Below, piece after piece: positions 12,620 to 24,255 of a stretch of 64,000 nucleotides of DNA (its first letter is position 1; the number at the start of each line of letters is the position of its first letter). The stretch covers positions 1-64,000 of the forward strand of contig JAJKFJ010020979.1 in assembly GCA_027382625.1 (NCBI GenBank). Reading direction: 5' to 3'. The DNA is from Tetmemena sp. SeJ-2015 (taxonomy: Eukaryota > Ciliophora > Spirotrichea > Sporadotrichida > Oxytrichidae). The position numbers and the translations under genes are program-made. The notes beneath the pieces were generated by a model. It saw only the letters and a list, made by a program, of their open reading frames with translations, searched no databases and was not told the DNA's origin.

Positions 12620-15140
12620 TATTAAATTATTTTATGCATAATAATCTAAAATAATGGTAAATTATCCGTTCAGCACCGATTTTACACTATTGTCTAGGAA
12701 GCCAGCTTTTCTAGTAAGTAGCCACTGTTTTAGTCTTTTTACTGAACTTTAAAGAAGAAACCTTGCATGCATGTTGCAAGAACGTTCCCTATAATTTGTG
12801 GGATTTAATAAGTAAAATTACCTTTTTATAATTTTTTCAAGCAATACTCAGCCGACAAGGAGCGCTTACAGTACTAAGTTTAAACATAGATGACAAGAGG
12901 TTCGTCGTCGTTCGTCCAGGCCTTACAGAAACAAATTCAAAAGCTTTTAAAAAATCGGGGCTGAAAAGATAATAATTGTCCTTTCACTTAATAATTTTGC
13001 ATTTTATTGATACAATTTTGCCTCAAAATTTAAAATTTCTTTAATTTTGCTTATTATAAAATTATGTAAAAAAAGCTTTAAGAGAATAAGAAAAATTTAC
13101 TTCCAAAATAACTTTAAGTAATTAAATGCAATGAATATTTATTGTAAGTCTTAATAGCAGGCAGGTTTATGGTGAATTGGAGTTAATATAAATTAAATTG
13201 ACACGATATATTTCTCAAGAAAGTGAAGCGAATGTTACAGATTAAGCAACTAAATTAATTAAATTGATTTTAAAACCGCTAGACCAGCAGAAACAAAATC
13301 TAGTCCCAGAGAGTAATCTTCCAAATCAAAGCCTGCTCTCATCTATTGGAAATAAGGAAACACTGTGAAGAAGCTGCTCACTAAAAAATAATTCAATTTT
13401 CAAATCATATTTTTTTAGCAAGTTTAAATAGTTTCCTATTCGTATTATTAACTAATGAAGAGTAAACAGACATTAGCACCCCGATTGATTTAGCTTGAAT
13501 CGCCTTTTTATTAAAATATGCTTGGTCTCCGAGGAAAGACTTTTTTCCTTAGTAAACTTGGAATGAATGAACAAGTAAGGCAACTGAGACAGGAGTATTG
13601 AACACTAAACCTTATTTAATATTTTAAAAAGTTTCATATATCTTGGCTTTACTTAATTATTTTTATCTTATAATGGATAAATAAGACAGCGTTACAATTT
13701 GTTTTCTTTATTCTAAACTATATAAATTCTAGTTTTACGAAGCTAATGGGATTTTTGAATTAAATAATGGAATTAATTTTAAGTTTACCTGCATAAATCT
13801 AAATTGAGTATTAAATTTATTAAAATAACTGTGGATGCCCAGTGACCAAACATCAATTGTATGTAGCAACTATCGGTGCACTGTTCGGAAGTCTTATATG
13901 GCTCAAAGAATATGGAAATAAATTAATTTATAATCTTATTGTCTTAATTTAATTAGAAAGTTAGCCGAAGAACATTCCAAAGTAAAGATAGAAAGCCACT
14001 ACTGAAAAAAGTGAGGAGATAAAGGACATTATCAGCACTGTTAATATTTAGCTCGACCCCATCTCCAAATTTAATTATATTTTTGCTATTCAAAGAAATA
14101 TTAAATAAAAAACCCAAATTTTTAAAGGGAATATTCATCAAATTAAAAATTTAAAGTTGTTTTTTGCCGATTAATTTTGATAAAAACTCTAACAAAATTA
14201 AATATAAACATAATTTCTAGCTATAATTCAACCATTAACTTCTGCTAATTTAAGCCAAAATCAGCTTAAAGTTATTTTATGTTAAAAGTTATTTAAATTA
14301 GTCTTAATGTAAAATAATTATAAATTTTTATCTTTGAAATTTAAATAAGAGTCATATTTTTAAATTATACATTCATAGAATGCGTATTTAATACCTAATT
14401 TCTTCTCTATAAATTTTAGGTAATTTTATTTTTTAAGAATTGTTTTTAGATTTATTTAAAAATGTGTTGAGAGCAAATCTAAAGTATTGGTAATATAAAA
14501 TAGGTAACTAAAAAGACTTAAAATTTTATATCGAATTAAATTGATGAATCTAAAGCTTCATTTAGTTGAGATAATTATTTTTACAGAATAAAAAATTGAT
14601 AGAAACCTTAATTAAGATAAATATAATTTGTAATTGATAATCAATCTAATTAATGAGAATATGCATTATTTTACTGTAAAAAAAGTATAAATTTAGGGCT
14701 TTGATTCAGATTTAAAAGAGGAATCCAAACAATTTATGGCTTGAATTTTTTTCTGATATATATTTATTTAATTTTATCTATATCGATTGAAATAAGGTCC
14801 CTAAAAGGAATGAGCGGATTTTTGAATTCTTACTAAATGGCTGCGACTTAACTGGCAGAGATGATTTTATCCATGTTGCTGTAGATATTTTTGGTGGGAA
14901 TTCAAGGAACTTTTAATAAAGACTATAGTTTGACTTTTAATAAGCCTTTTTATATCTGCTATTAAATTCATGAATTCCTAATCTATTCTTTTATAATTTT
15001 TCGACTTTCATCGCTATTTAATTCAACAAAATTATTTGTAATTAAAAATATATATATCTCTAAGATTTCTTGGACGAAGATAAGATCATAACTTATTTTC
15101 AGGATTAAAGTGTAGAAATAAATCCTATATATTTGTAACT
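12620..15140 (+). other. AT-rich region with isolated coding-like islands
   Basis: Four short plus-strand segments have protein-like composition with TAA/TAG read as Gln: about 12845-12957 (a less AT-rich patch), 13262-13372 (contains LVPESNLPNQ), 13965-14170 (contains TTEKSEEIKD) and 14803-14925 (contains NGCDLTGRDDF). None is recognised and no joining pointers were found. They could be MDSs of one or more genes, possibly scrambled, or relics. Confidence 0.3.
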
Positions 15141-18100
15141 ATGGATAAAAATATAGACACCTTCTCTTTGCAAGCTGACTCCTCTGTTCAATAACTACAA
15201 CAGTCCCACAATATTTCAAGCCTCCCTTCTCATGTATTTAACTCTGAGCTCCCTAAATTAGATAATTCCAAAATTGAGACTATTATAGAAATTAAATTAT
15301 AAAATAGAAATATAATTTCTAATAAAATTAACTTATATATAGATGTATTTTAATTTAATTAAGCTCTATTTTTAATAATTTTAATGGAATAAATTATTTC
15401 TTATTAAATCTAATTTGTTTTCTATTTATAATCAAACTATAATTGAAAGCAATAAAATAAGTTATCTGTACATTTTTAGTGCTAAAATATAATGAATGTA
15501 TCTTCGAATTACCCGTTAAATGAGCCTAATAAGTTATTGTTGGAGCTTAAGTCGGTGAAATAAATAACAGCAAGGCAGAGGTTAGGCAACTTACTAGATC
15601 CAAACGCCTCCATCAATTTAACCAAGATATCTGATATTTAAAAGAAAATTCAGTCCTTCTCAAGGAACTATTAATTGTTATTTTATCTCTTCACTTCAGT
15701 TTTATCTATGTTAGAACAATTAGGGATAAGTAATTCAAAGTTAAAGGATCTAAAAGGGTCTAAGCTATGGCGAAAGTCTGGGAGGAATAATAAGTGGTGA
15801 ACAGTCGACGATGATGGAAGACTCCTCAAGGCTAAATTTAACTGAAATAGGAAGCACAGATAGAACAAAGAACTCTATTGCTAAACTTAAATATGGCAAG
15901 TCTGTAGTCATTCAGAGCGATGTCTCTCCTATCAAATCTGTAAATGGATAGGAGTATTTACTACCAGAAATAATAGCATTTATATATTTGATTATCTAAA
16001 AATAGGGTTGAGTAAGTTCAGAGATCTTCATATTCCGACAATTGAAGAGCAGCCGAATCCTTTTCTCCTCGCTAAGGAGAGCGAGAAAATATTTGTTTAG
16101 AGGGAGAGAGAAAGAGAAACTGAGAGATTGGTTCATCTGAAGAAGAAACTTACTAAAAATTCAAATTTACTATAGCATGCATACAACTTTAGCAGCGATA
16201 ATGAGAACTCATATATGTTCACTCCTTCCCTAAATAAAAATGACATCTCTATAAGGAGCATCAACTCCATGAGCAGTAGAAATGAAAGCAGCTTGAAGCA
16301 CAAAGGGCTTAAATCTTAAGACTTCAAAGGCTATCTTGAGAATAAGAGGGATAGATCTGGGGTCATAAGATTCATCAATCAAATAGCTTCCGGAAAGGAA
16401 AAGGAAAAGTTTAGATCCATAAGCGAGTTAAGGGGAGTGAGAAGGAATAAGATTGATTTCGGAGAAGTGGAGGATGTAGCTCCTCGAGTGAATATCATGC
16501 AGGAATCTAACGGATATCAAAGGCTTAAAAATGAGGACTTACAGAAAGTAAGAGATAAGCGCATGAATCAGCTTGTATTGAAGAGCATAAAGCTAAAGCA
16601 TACACCACTAAAATTCTTTAAGATTCAGTGCCTAAACAACCTGATGAGTTATAACCTTATGAGGATTAAACCTTCTATAAGCCTTTTTAATATTTTGCAT
16701 CTGTAAATCTAGAGCCTGCTAATAAAAGTTTAACCAGCTCTCATCAAAAGCAAAAGAGATCTATCTTGGAGGATCCTACTCGCTATTTAAACCTAACCCT
16801 GGAAAAGGAACAAAAATCAGTGAGATAATTCGTAGACTCGAGCCGCAAGCTCCTCTTCACTAAATTAGCTATAAATGAGAAAGAGACTGAACTTCAAAAC
16901 TTAAAAGAGGCTTTGATCTAAGACACGGAAAAGCTAGTGGAGGCTCATAATAATCTTAAAGAGGATGGGACGAAATTCAAAACCTACCAAGATGATGTAG
17001 AGAAGCAGCTTGAAAATGCAGAGCATAATCTGAAAGAGGCGAATGAAGAGAGTAAGATTCTCGATGCTGAGATATAGAGATACATGCAAATGATTGATGA
17101 AGTTAATGGAGATTTGAAATAAATAGATAGAGAGATGTCACCCCTCAGAGTCTAAAAGAAATTTATATTCGATCTTGCTGAGGACATCGTATATAAGAAG
17201 CAGAGAAATAGGGAGTAGTATCAAATTAAGAAGGTAATGAATCAAACCAAAAATTCATCAAGTGGGTTCAAAGGAGCCAATACTTTTCTTACCTAAGATG
17301 ACAAACTTATGATACTTAAGGAAAGGCATCCTGATTTATTTAACAATGAAAAATCTGCCAGTAATGATAAAAATAGAAATTAATTTTATGGACATTTAAT
17401 AAAAATAAAATACATTTTTACTTCAAGAATAAGAGATATCATCTAGATTTTTAAGGCGAGTCATTTATTAAAAATTTGCTTATGATTTTAATTTTTTGGT
17501 ATTATTCTTATTAAAATTTCACTTCCTAATTTCTTTAATGATAAATATATTCCTTTAATTTGTTGTGTAGCTACTCTTCTTTTATTATGATACTCAAGAA
17601 GTAGCTGATTAAGATCATAAAAACAATGAAGAATGCTTTGATATTCCTTTTGATAAGAGGCAATTGATGGCACATATGGAGGAATTAGAAGAGTCTAATC
17701 TTTTCTTAATTGGTATCTTAGAAGAGGATGAGCAATAGTTAAAGCTTCTTTCGAATAGCAAAGTTGACGATATTAGAACTCTCGAGAGCAAATTACGAGA
17801 AGCAGAGTCAGAGTTGAAATAAAAGCAAGCTCAAATAGACACCAAGCTAAAAAGAGTAACCGACTAAACTAGTAAAGCTGGTAAATATGCTAAGGACAAG
17901 AAAGTAGAATTTTCGAATTTAATTACTACCACTAAATTTATAAAATAAGTTATCTATAGATAACTCTTTTATTGTGAATTTAAATTCAAAAAGCTGATCT
18001 CAGTGCTTAAGGATATGTATCTTAAGCTTCATTAAAAATACATGAATGACTTATTTATGATTCATCAAAAGCCAAATGCTAATGCATTTGAGAAATAATT

Positions 18101-18494
18101 ATTCTAGGAATAGTTTAGCAAGTTGGAAACGTCTCAGCTACTGAAGTTGGTTGAAGAGCGATTACAATATCTGTCAGAAGTCTGGGACTACGTTCAATAT
18201 CAGTCTAACTAGTCATCTCAACTTCAGCGGCAGTTCAATGAAAAAGTTAAACAAGTGGACATTTCCAAGCGCCATCGAAAATAAGAGGAAATCAAGGAGA
18301 GAGAAAGGACTGAGAGGCAGGCAAGATACGAAAAAAATCTAGAGAGAATGCAACGCAGTGACAAGGTGCAGACCAATAAAGATGTCAGAGCGCAGATGCT
18401 TAGATCAAGGAAACCAAGAATTGTCAAGTTTGTTCAAAAATTAGAACCTTCGGAGGAGGAAATTGATTATCTTAAATATGTAACTAACATTTGA
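15141..18494 (+). CDS. DUF4200 coiled-coil ciliary protein, CFAP100-like
   Basis: Reading runs from ATG 15141 (MDKNIDTFSLQ) to TGA 18494 through several non-coding interruptions, for example about 15290-15500, 15968-15999 and about 17390-17600. The middle (about 16760-17200) is a long charged helix with KLLFTKLAINEKE, LKEDGTKFKTYQDD and AEHNLKEANEE, which fits the DUF4200 domain of CFAP100/MIA1, CCDC38 and CFAP73. After it, MEELEESNLFLIG (about 17675) resembles the CFAP100 segment that follows DUF4200. A basic coiled coil ends in LRSRKP. In the family, CFAP100 links inner dynein arm I1 to the doublet microtubule; that role here is inferred. CCDC38-type relatives cannot be excluded. Confidence 0.75.
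15968..15999 (+). other. IES in CFAP100-like gene, pointer AAATA
   Basis: AAATA occurs at 15968-15972 and 16000-16004. Excision joins LPEI to GLSKFRDL in frame, while the unspliced frame fails. Confidence 0.8.
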
Positions 18495-18729
18495 GAAGAC
18501 TTATAATGAATAGTCTCCTTAAAATACTTTCAATAAATTTCTTGAGCAATTATTCTCTGATTAATATTCTAGAATTTAATGAATGATAAAACACACGATA
18601 GGCAAAACTCATAGCTATAGGAAATATTAATTTTGCATATCAAATAATTAAATGTCGTGTTTTTAATATTTTGACTAAAACAATATTGTCTTGATAATAT
18701 CCCAAGATCTTGCAAATAAATTGATAAGG

Positions 18730-21700
18730 TCATTATTGAATACTAAGGGAATCGTTTGGGTGGATAATTATCTCGTAAACTTTAGTGAGGCTGAGTTCAT
18801 TAGGGGGTTTTTTATCATAGAATTCTGGCCTTTTGAATTGGAAATCAAAGTGAGCAGCCATAATAGGCACAACTACCTTGTAATAAAATAAACATTTAAA
18901 TCTTTGCTAAGTTCTCACCCAAAGCTTTCCCTATACACATTCTCTATCCTCCTCCATTTTAAATTTAGTCCTAATATTTATAAATCCAAAAGACAGTAGA
19001 GTGTAGGGACTTCTTTTCTTTCCGCTAGGGGTTAGGTAGTATTTACTTTCAGGGTCAAATCTTTCTGGGATAAATTTTTCAGGCTCTTGCCATTCTTTAG
19101 GATCCATGTGAATGGCTTGGAAAATTTAAATTATCTATTCTTCAAATAGTTTTTTTGAAATGAAATTCTTCATCTGTAAAGAATGGCATTAAAACAAACA
19201 AGCTTAAATTTATTTAAAATCATCAAAATGATTTCATCTAGTTTATTCCATTTAAAAATTAGAAGGTGACACCACAAGAATTAATTAGAAGAAGGGAAAT
19301 TTAATTTTATTTGTTTGTTTATTATATTTAATGGAAGTTGATGTAGATAAACTAATTAGGTTGTAGTTGTACACCCTTTAACGTTATAGGCTGTTTGGTA
19401 ATATAAGGAGGTGAAACTTGAGTAGTTGCTTCTATTCTAAAGCATTCTAGTGAGTATGAGTTCAGATATTACCAGTTCATAGATAACTCATCATAACTAT
19501 TTAAATCACCTTCAATTCAAATAAATGTCCTTTCATTTAAAATAATTAAAGCGTGACACCTTTGATATTGTTAATTTATATATTCTTAATTTTTTGTAAA
19601 CTAAGATTTGTCTTCCATTACTCCTTGGTAAATTGATTAACTTTGCTATCCCCAAACTTAGCTCTACAATAAAAATAATAATATTTTAGCTAAAATCTCA
19701 TCTCTTATTTTCTGTCGATACTCCTTCTTCTAAACATGCTTTAACTATCATAATATAAAATTGGGACGAAATTAGTTTAGTTGAGTCTGAAAGAGGCAGT
19801 TCTGAATCTGTACAGATACGCTTTGCACCGATCCAAGTAAAAACATACAAAAAATTGTTTAATCCGTTAAAATTTATTAGCATCAATTAAACATAAATAA
19901 ACATGATGGACTCGTCAATGATGAAAAATAGTACCTTAAAAATATAATTGGATGAGTTCTGTGTCTTTGTAAAGGTAGTCATCTCTAAGAATTGTTGTGA
20001 GGAAATCTGTCCCTATAAATTTGGGATCCTAGATTTCTTTTCTCCTTCTTTTAAAGTCATTTTAAAAATTAATTGACATTTTATAATGCTTCTATCTATA
20101 ATTATTCTTATAAAGTCCCTGAATGTCTCAGCATTCACACTTAAATCCTACTCATCTTTAAAAAAATAGGGGGAGGGGTTTCCTAGTCATCCCCTTTTTT
20201 TTTAATAATATGAAAAATCCACTCTATACTGAAAATTAGCCAAAACATCCAAATTTTTAGTCCTTATTCAATTTTGGGGCTTATCTATCTGATTCTTTAA
20301 TTTAGATAAATTTTGAACATTAAAGAGATACTTATTTTTTAAAATTAAATTTGAAAATAATGATAATATGTTAGGAAAAATTAATTCATTCACTAATTAA
20401 AGATATTGTAAAGTAAAAAATTAATTAAACTACTCTAAAACACCTTTTACAGTAATTAGAGTCCTCTTAATTTTTAGTCTCCCTTAAAAGCATAGTCTTA
20501 GCTAAAATTATATATAAGTAAATATATTTCATTAATTTAATTTGTTTTTTTTGTTTGACATAATAAAATATGTAATCCATTTATCATAGTTCTATCTTTA
20601 AATAGCCTTAAGCTTGTTAAACGAATTTCATTTCAATATATAAAAGCATTTTTTTAGCATGGACATTATCATGGCTGTCTTTTATCTTAATAATGAAAAC
20701 ATATGCTTTATTTCTAAAAATATAGTCTTATTTTGATAAAGTTGCCTTAAAACTTTTTTATCATTCTGTTTATAAAAAATCAAACTCTTTTTTTTTCTAA
20801 ATTAAAGAATATGATCAGGCCCTCTGAAATGTAATTAGGACTTAAAAATTAATGTTTTTTACTAATTTTAGGCTTGATAGTAATTTTTCATGTTTTCATT
20901 GAAAAAAGTAGATGACAGGTAAGGCCTCCCAAAAATAAATATTTAATTTTATAAGATCTCTACCAATGCAAGTGTTGTCAAAAAGTTCAGTTAAAATAAA
21001 GATAAAATAATTTATTAAAGCATTAATTGTGTCAGTATTTTAATAATAAATTTTAATTTATAAATATTTTAAATTAAATAATGAAATCTAAGTTATTATA
21101 AATTTGTATTAAAATATTGAACTAAAGTATTTATAGCTCAGTGAACATCCTTAGAGGAGATGATTATCTAACGAATAGACCTGCCATTAAATGTTTGATG
21201 AATATGTTTAAATAATATCAACATAATTAAGATTTGTATAAATATTGTTATTATGAAGAAACCTATTGAGAGCATTTTTGTATTTCCCTTGGTCAAAAAT
21301 GGCAACTTAGTGTCTCCCGAAGACATACCAAATACGCAAAACTCTATGCTCTGGTGCACCAGTTCGTTTAAAATAGTACAAATTGTTTAAAGTTTACATA
21401 TTGTATTAAGTCCAGCTCAACTGGCTTCTCCCTACATTACTTCTTCAACTCAAGAGCAAAATTAAAATTATGAAATAATTTAAATATGATCAGGAAATTT
21501 AATATAGCTTAGACTTATTATGTCAATTGACTCACAATGATTATAAAATAAATCTTATTTTTTGAGCAATGTCAAGAGTCTTCTCGCAGATAAGAGCAAG
21601 CATTGTAAAAGATGAACTACATATATTTGTGATAAATTGCGGAGAGTTTGTCTCTTGACATGAAACTCATAATATACTTTCCTTCTTTGCATCACTTCAG

Positions 21701-23100
21701 GGGTTGTCTGCATAAAGTTTAAATGTTTTTATACTTTTCCATATTTAATTAAGTTGAAAGAATTCCTGATCATGAGATAAAACTTAAAAGATAAGTTCCT
21801 CCAATTAAATAAATAAACTAGTTAAAGACTCTAGGCGGTTTATCAAGCTTCTTAGCGCCTAAGCTTAGTAGAAATCAGGTAAATAGTCGGCGTCTTGAAT
21901 TATGAAATGCGTCTCATAAGATTTGAAGTCGATCAGCAAGGAAGGCAGTTAGTTGAATTTTTAAAATATAAATTTGAGCAATATGTTATGTTGGGAAAGA
22001 GAACCTTTTGGTAAACTTAAGAAAGTTTTAATCTTAAATTTAAGTGTTGGTATATTTTTACTCTGCATAGGGAGTATCTGTCCACTCGTTTTGAGAATTA
22101 AATATCTTCAAATACGCTGGCAAAGTAAAATATGCTAATTTAAAGTCCCTACTAGCGGCAGAGGAAATCCGGTGGTCTTCACTCCTTGTCTAGAATAGAA
22201 CTTTGCATTAAATATTTTATGAACCAGTAGCGATAATACATCCGACCCACCTTCGTCCACAGTAGGTACACAAAAATCAAAAGCAGCAAAGTCTTTAATG
22301 TCAGAAAAAACATTTATCAAATCATTATAAAATATATAGCATTAAATATTAATTTGTATGCCAATTCTCAAAATTTAGCTTTAAAATAAATCTTTATTAT
22401 ATTTAGGAATTAAGATTTGCAATAAGACAAGATCGTGTAAAAATGAACTACAAATTTATGAAAACTTCCTAAGGAGAGTGTTTGACAGAGAACTCAATAT
22501 ACTTGCATACCTTTATGCATATAGTTTAATAACTTTATACTTGTCATTTTAATTAAGTTGAAAGAATTCCTGTCTGTAAAACTTATATACAAAGTTCTCC
22601 AATTAATTAATTAAACTAGTTAAAGACTCAGGCGGTTTTAGTTCTTGCGAAAGCTTGAAAATCGTGAGTAATAGCCGGCGTCTTGAATCTGCCTGAAATC
22701 CTCTCATAAGATTTGAATCGTAGAAGGAAGGCATTGTTGAAATTAAAATATACAATCTTACAATAACTTGTTGAAGAGAACTTGTTGGAAATTAAGAAAG
22801 TTTAAACTATTAGATTTAAGTGTTGATTTTTACCTATAGGGATCTGTCCACTCGTTTTGAGAATTAAATATCTTCAAATACGCTGGCAAAGTAAAATATG
22901 CTAATTTAAAGTCCCTACTAGAGGCAAAGGAAAACCGGTGGTCTTCACTCCTTGTCTAGAATAGAACTTTGCATTAAATATTTTATGAACCAGTAGCGAT
23001 AATACATCCGACCCACCTTCGTCCACAGTAGGTACACAAAAACCAAAAGCAGTAAAGTCTTTAATGTCAGAAAGAACATTTATCAAATCATTATAAATAT
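18730..23100 (-). CDS. Cytochrome P450 A
   Basis: A minus-strand P450. In reading order there is an N-terminal block with membrane-proximal KIFNAKFYSRQG and GFPLPLVG, present twice (22838-23098 and 22066-22332). Next come a QSIEFCVFG block (21359-21168), a FLTTILRDD block (about 20000), DESIMF at the start of helix I (about 19905), the K-helix ECFRIE (about 19440), the EPEKFIPERFDPES meander (about 19080) and the haem loop. The haem loop reads FGGGQRMCIG only after removing the IES at 18953-18984; its Cys is the predicted haem-thiolate ligand. The C-terminus follows another IES and ends at TGA 18730-18732. It is divergent to P450-B. A MITE lies inside the gene at 20169-20930, presumably in an IES. 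Not all blocks were joined. Confidence 0.85.
18877..18901 (-). other. IES in P450-A, pointer CTT
   Basis: CTT is repeated at 18877-18879 and 18902-18904 (AAG in the gene's sense). Excision gives ENLAKVVVPIMAAHFDF. Confidence 0.7.
18953..18984 (-). other. IES inside the haem-binding motif of P450-A, pointer TCCA
   Basis: TCCA is repeated at 18953-18956 and 18985-18988. Excision turns a broken loop into FGGGQRMCIGKAL, which matches the P450 signature FxxGxRxCxG. Confidence 0.9.
20169..20930. mobile_element. MITE copy 2 inside P450-A
   Basis: Same family as 11239-12006, with decayed termini (GGGGGAGGGG on the left, CCTCCC on the right). The inner part matches in inverse orientation. The flanks AAAAATA at 20162-20168 and 20931-20937 fit a target duplication. 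Confidence 0.75.
21570..22340 (-). repeat. Tandem duplicate of P450-A 5' region, proximal copy
   Basis: Aligned with 22410-23110 over about 0.75 kb. The best conserved part, 22066-22332, encodes the P450 N-terminus. In the GFPLPLVG stretch the nucleotide differences between copies are synonymous. Confidence 0.85.
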
Positions 23101-23110
23101 AGCATTAAAA
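22410..23110 (-). repeat. Tandem duplicate of P450-A 5' region, distal copy
   Basis: Partner of 21570-22340. The N-terminal block 22838-23098 is open and differs by a few residues (FTAFGF here, FAAFDF in the other copy). Confidence 0.85.
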
Positions 23111-24255
23111 TTAATTTGTAGTGGCCTAATCTCTCAAAATTAGCTTTAAAATAATCCTATTATTATGATAAATTATGCAGACAAACTTCCTTAAAATACA
23201 AATTTGACTTCCTTAAGTATTTTTAATTTTGACTTTTATATTATCTTCCTCTTTAAAAAAGATTTCTCAAGATTGTAATTTAAAATTTATTGATAGGCTA
23301 CTGATTAGTGTATCGATTGATACAAATTTTAAATAAATAGAGAGGTAAAAGGCTGAGCTTATATATTCAAATGTTTATCCATAAACAAGATATCGAGAAT
23401 ATGGCAACTAGGAAATAATTTTAGAACGCGAATCATTTTAAAGCGTAAAGATCTTTAAACTACATATTTTGTTTTCTTTTGAGGGAACTAACTTTATTTT
23501 CATTAATCCACAGTTTATAACTTGTGTTTTTCCTCTTTTAAAAGATATTCAAAGTCTTTATTAGATAAGATAAGTCTAGTTGAAATTATAGTCTTTAGTT
23601 TATTAATTCTATATTGCGTATTTATTTACCTATTAGATCTAGCTTTAAGTCAAAGTCATAAATGTACTATAATTATTTTCAATCAAATGAAAACTGGTCT
23701 CAAACTTTGAAGTCATTAAGAGAAACATCAACTTTCTTCAACAATCAACAATTTAATAAACAGCTCAAATTTAAATTAAAGATTGAGCAATTGTTTCTTT
23801 TACTCAATTGATGTCGCAAAAGATATAATTTCGGAGAAATGATTTTAACTATCCTTACTTATTTTAATTTCTAAAGTAGGATATGTTTAAATCTCTAAGA
23901 AAAATTTATCTTCAAAATTTAACTTCTTCTTCGTCACATCGGAAATATAGATCATTTTAACAAGGCAAAAACTTTTAATTTATTGCCATAAATAAATTAA
24001 ATTTTATGCATAATAAGTAGAGAAATCTAATTAGAGGTCTGTATTAGACTCAATTAAGTGACTGGAAATATTTTAAGTCTCTACGTCATATCATTTCTTA
24101 AATAGTTTGAATTACTTTTAATGAATTTAGGCAGAAATGTGACTAAATTAAATAATGTACCTGTCACTTGTTTTACCAGGTGTTAAGTTAAAGTTAAGTT
24201 ATCAATTAAATTATAAAAGAACCAAACAAGGGTCGAGTAAACCTTGAAAGAAAAT

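Larger units (their letters stand above)
7970..12620 (+). repeat. Direct segmental duplication, copy 2
   Basis: This is the partner of 2160-6950. It lacks the foldback element and instead carries the MITE at 11239-12006. The two insertions are therefore younger than the duplication, and each copy shows the other's empty site. Confidence 0.85.

Noticed and set aside
22135..23086. Two independent small minus-strand genes of 61 codons
   Set aside because: Their products end in FYSRQGVKTTGFPLPLVG, the P450 N-terminal pattern, and are followed by further P450 blocks in the same orientation. They are duplicated 5' blocks of P450-A.
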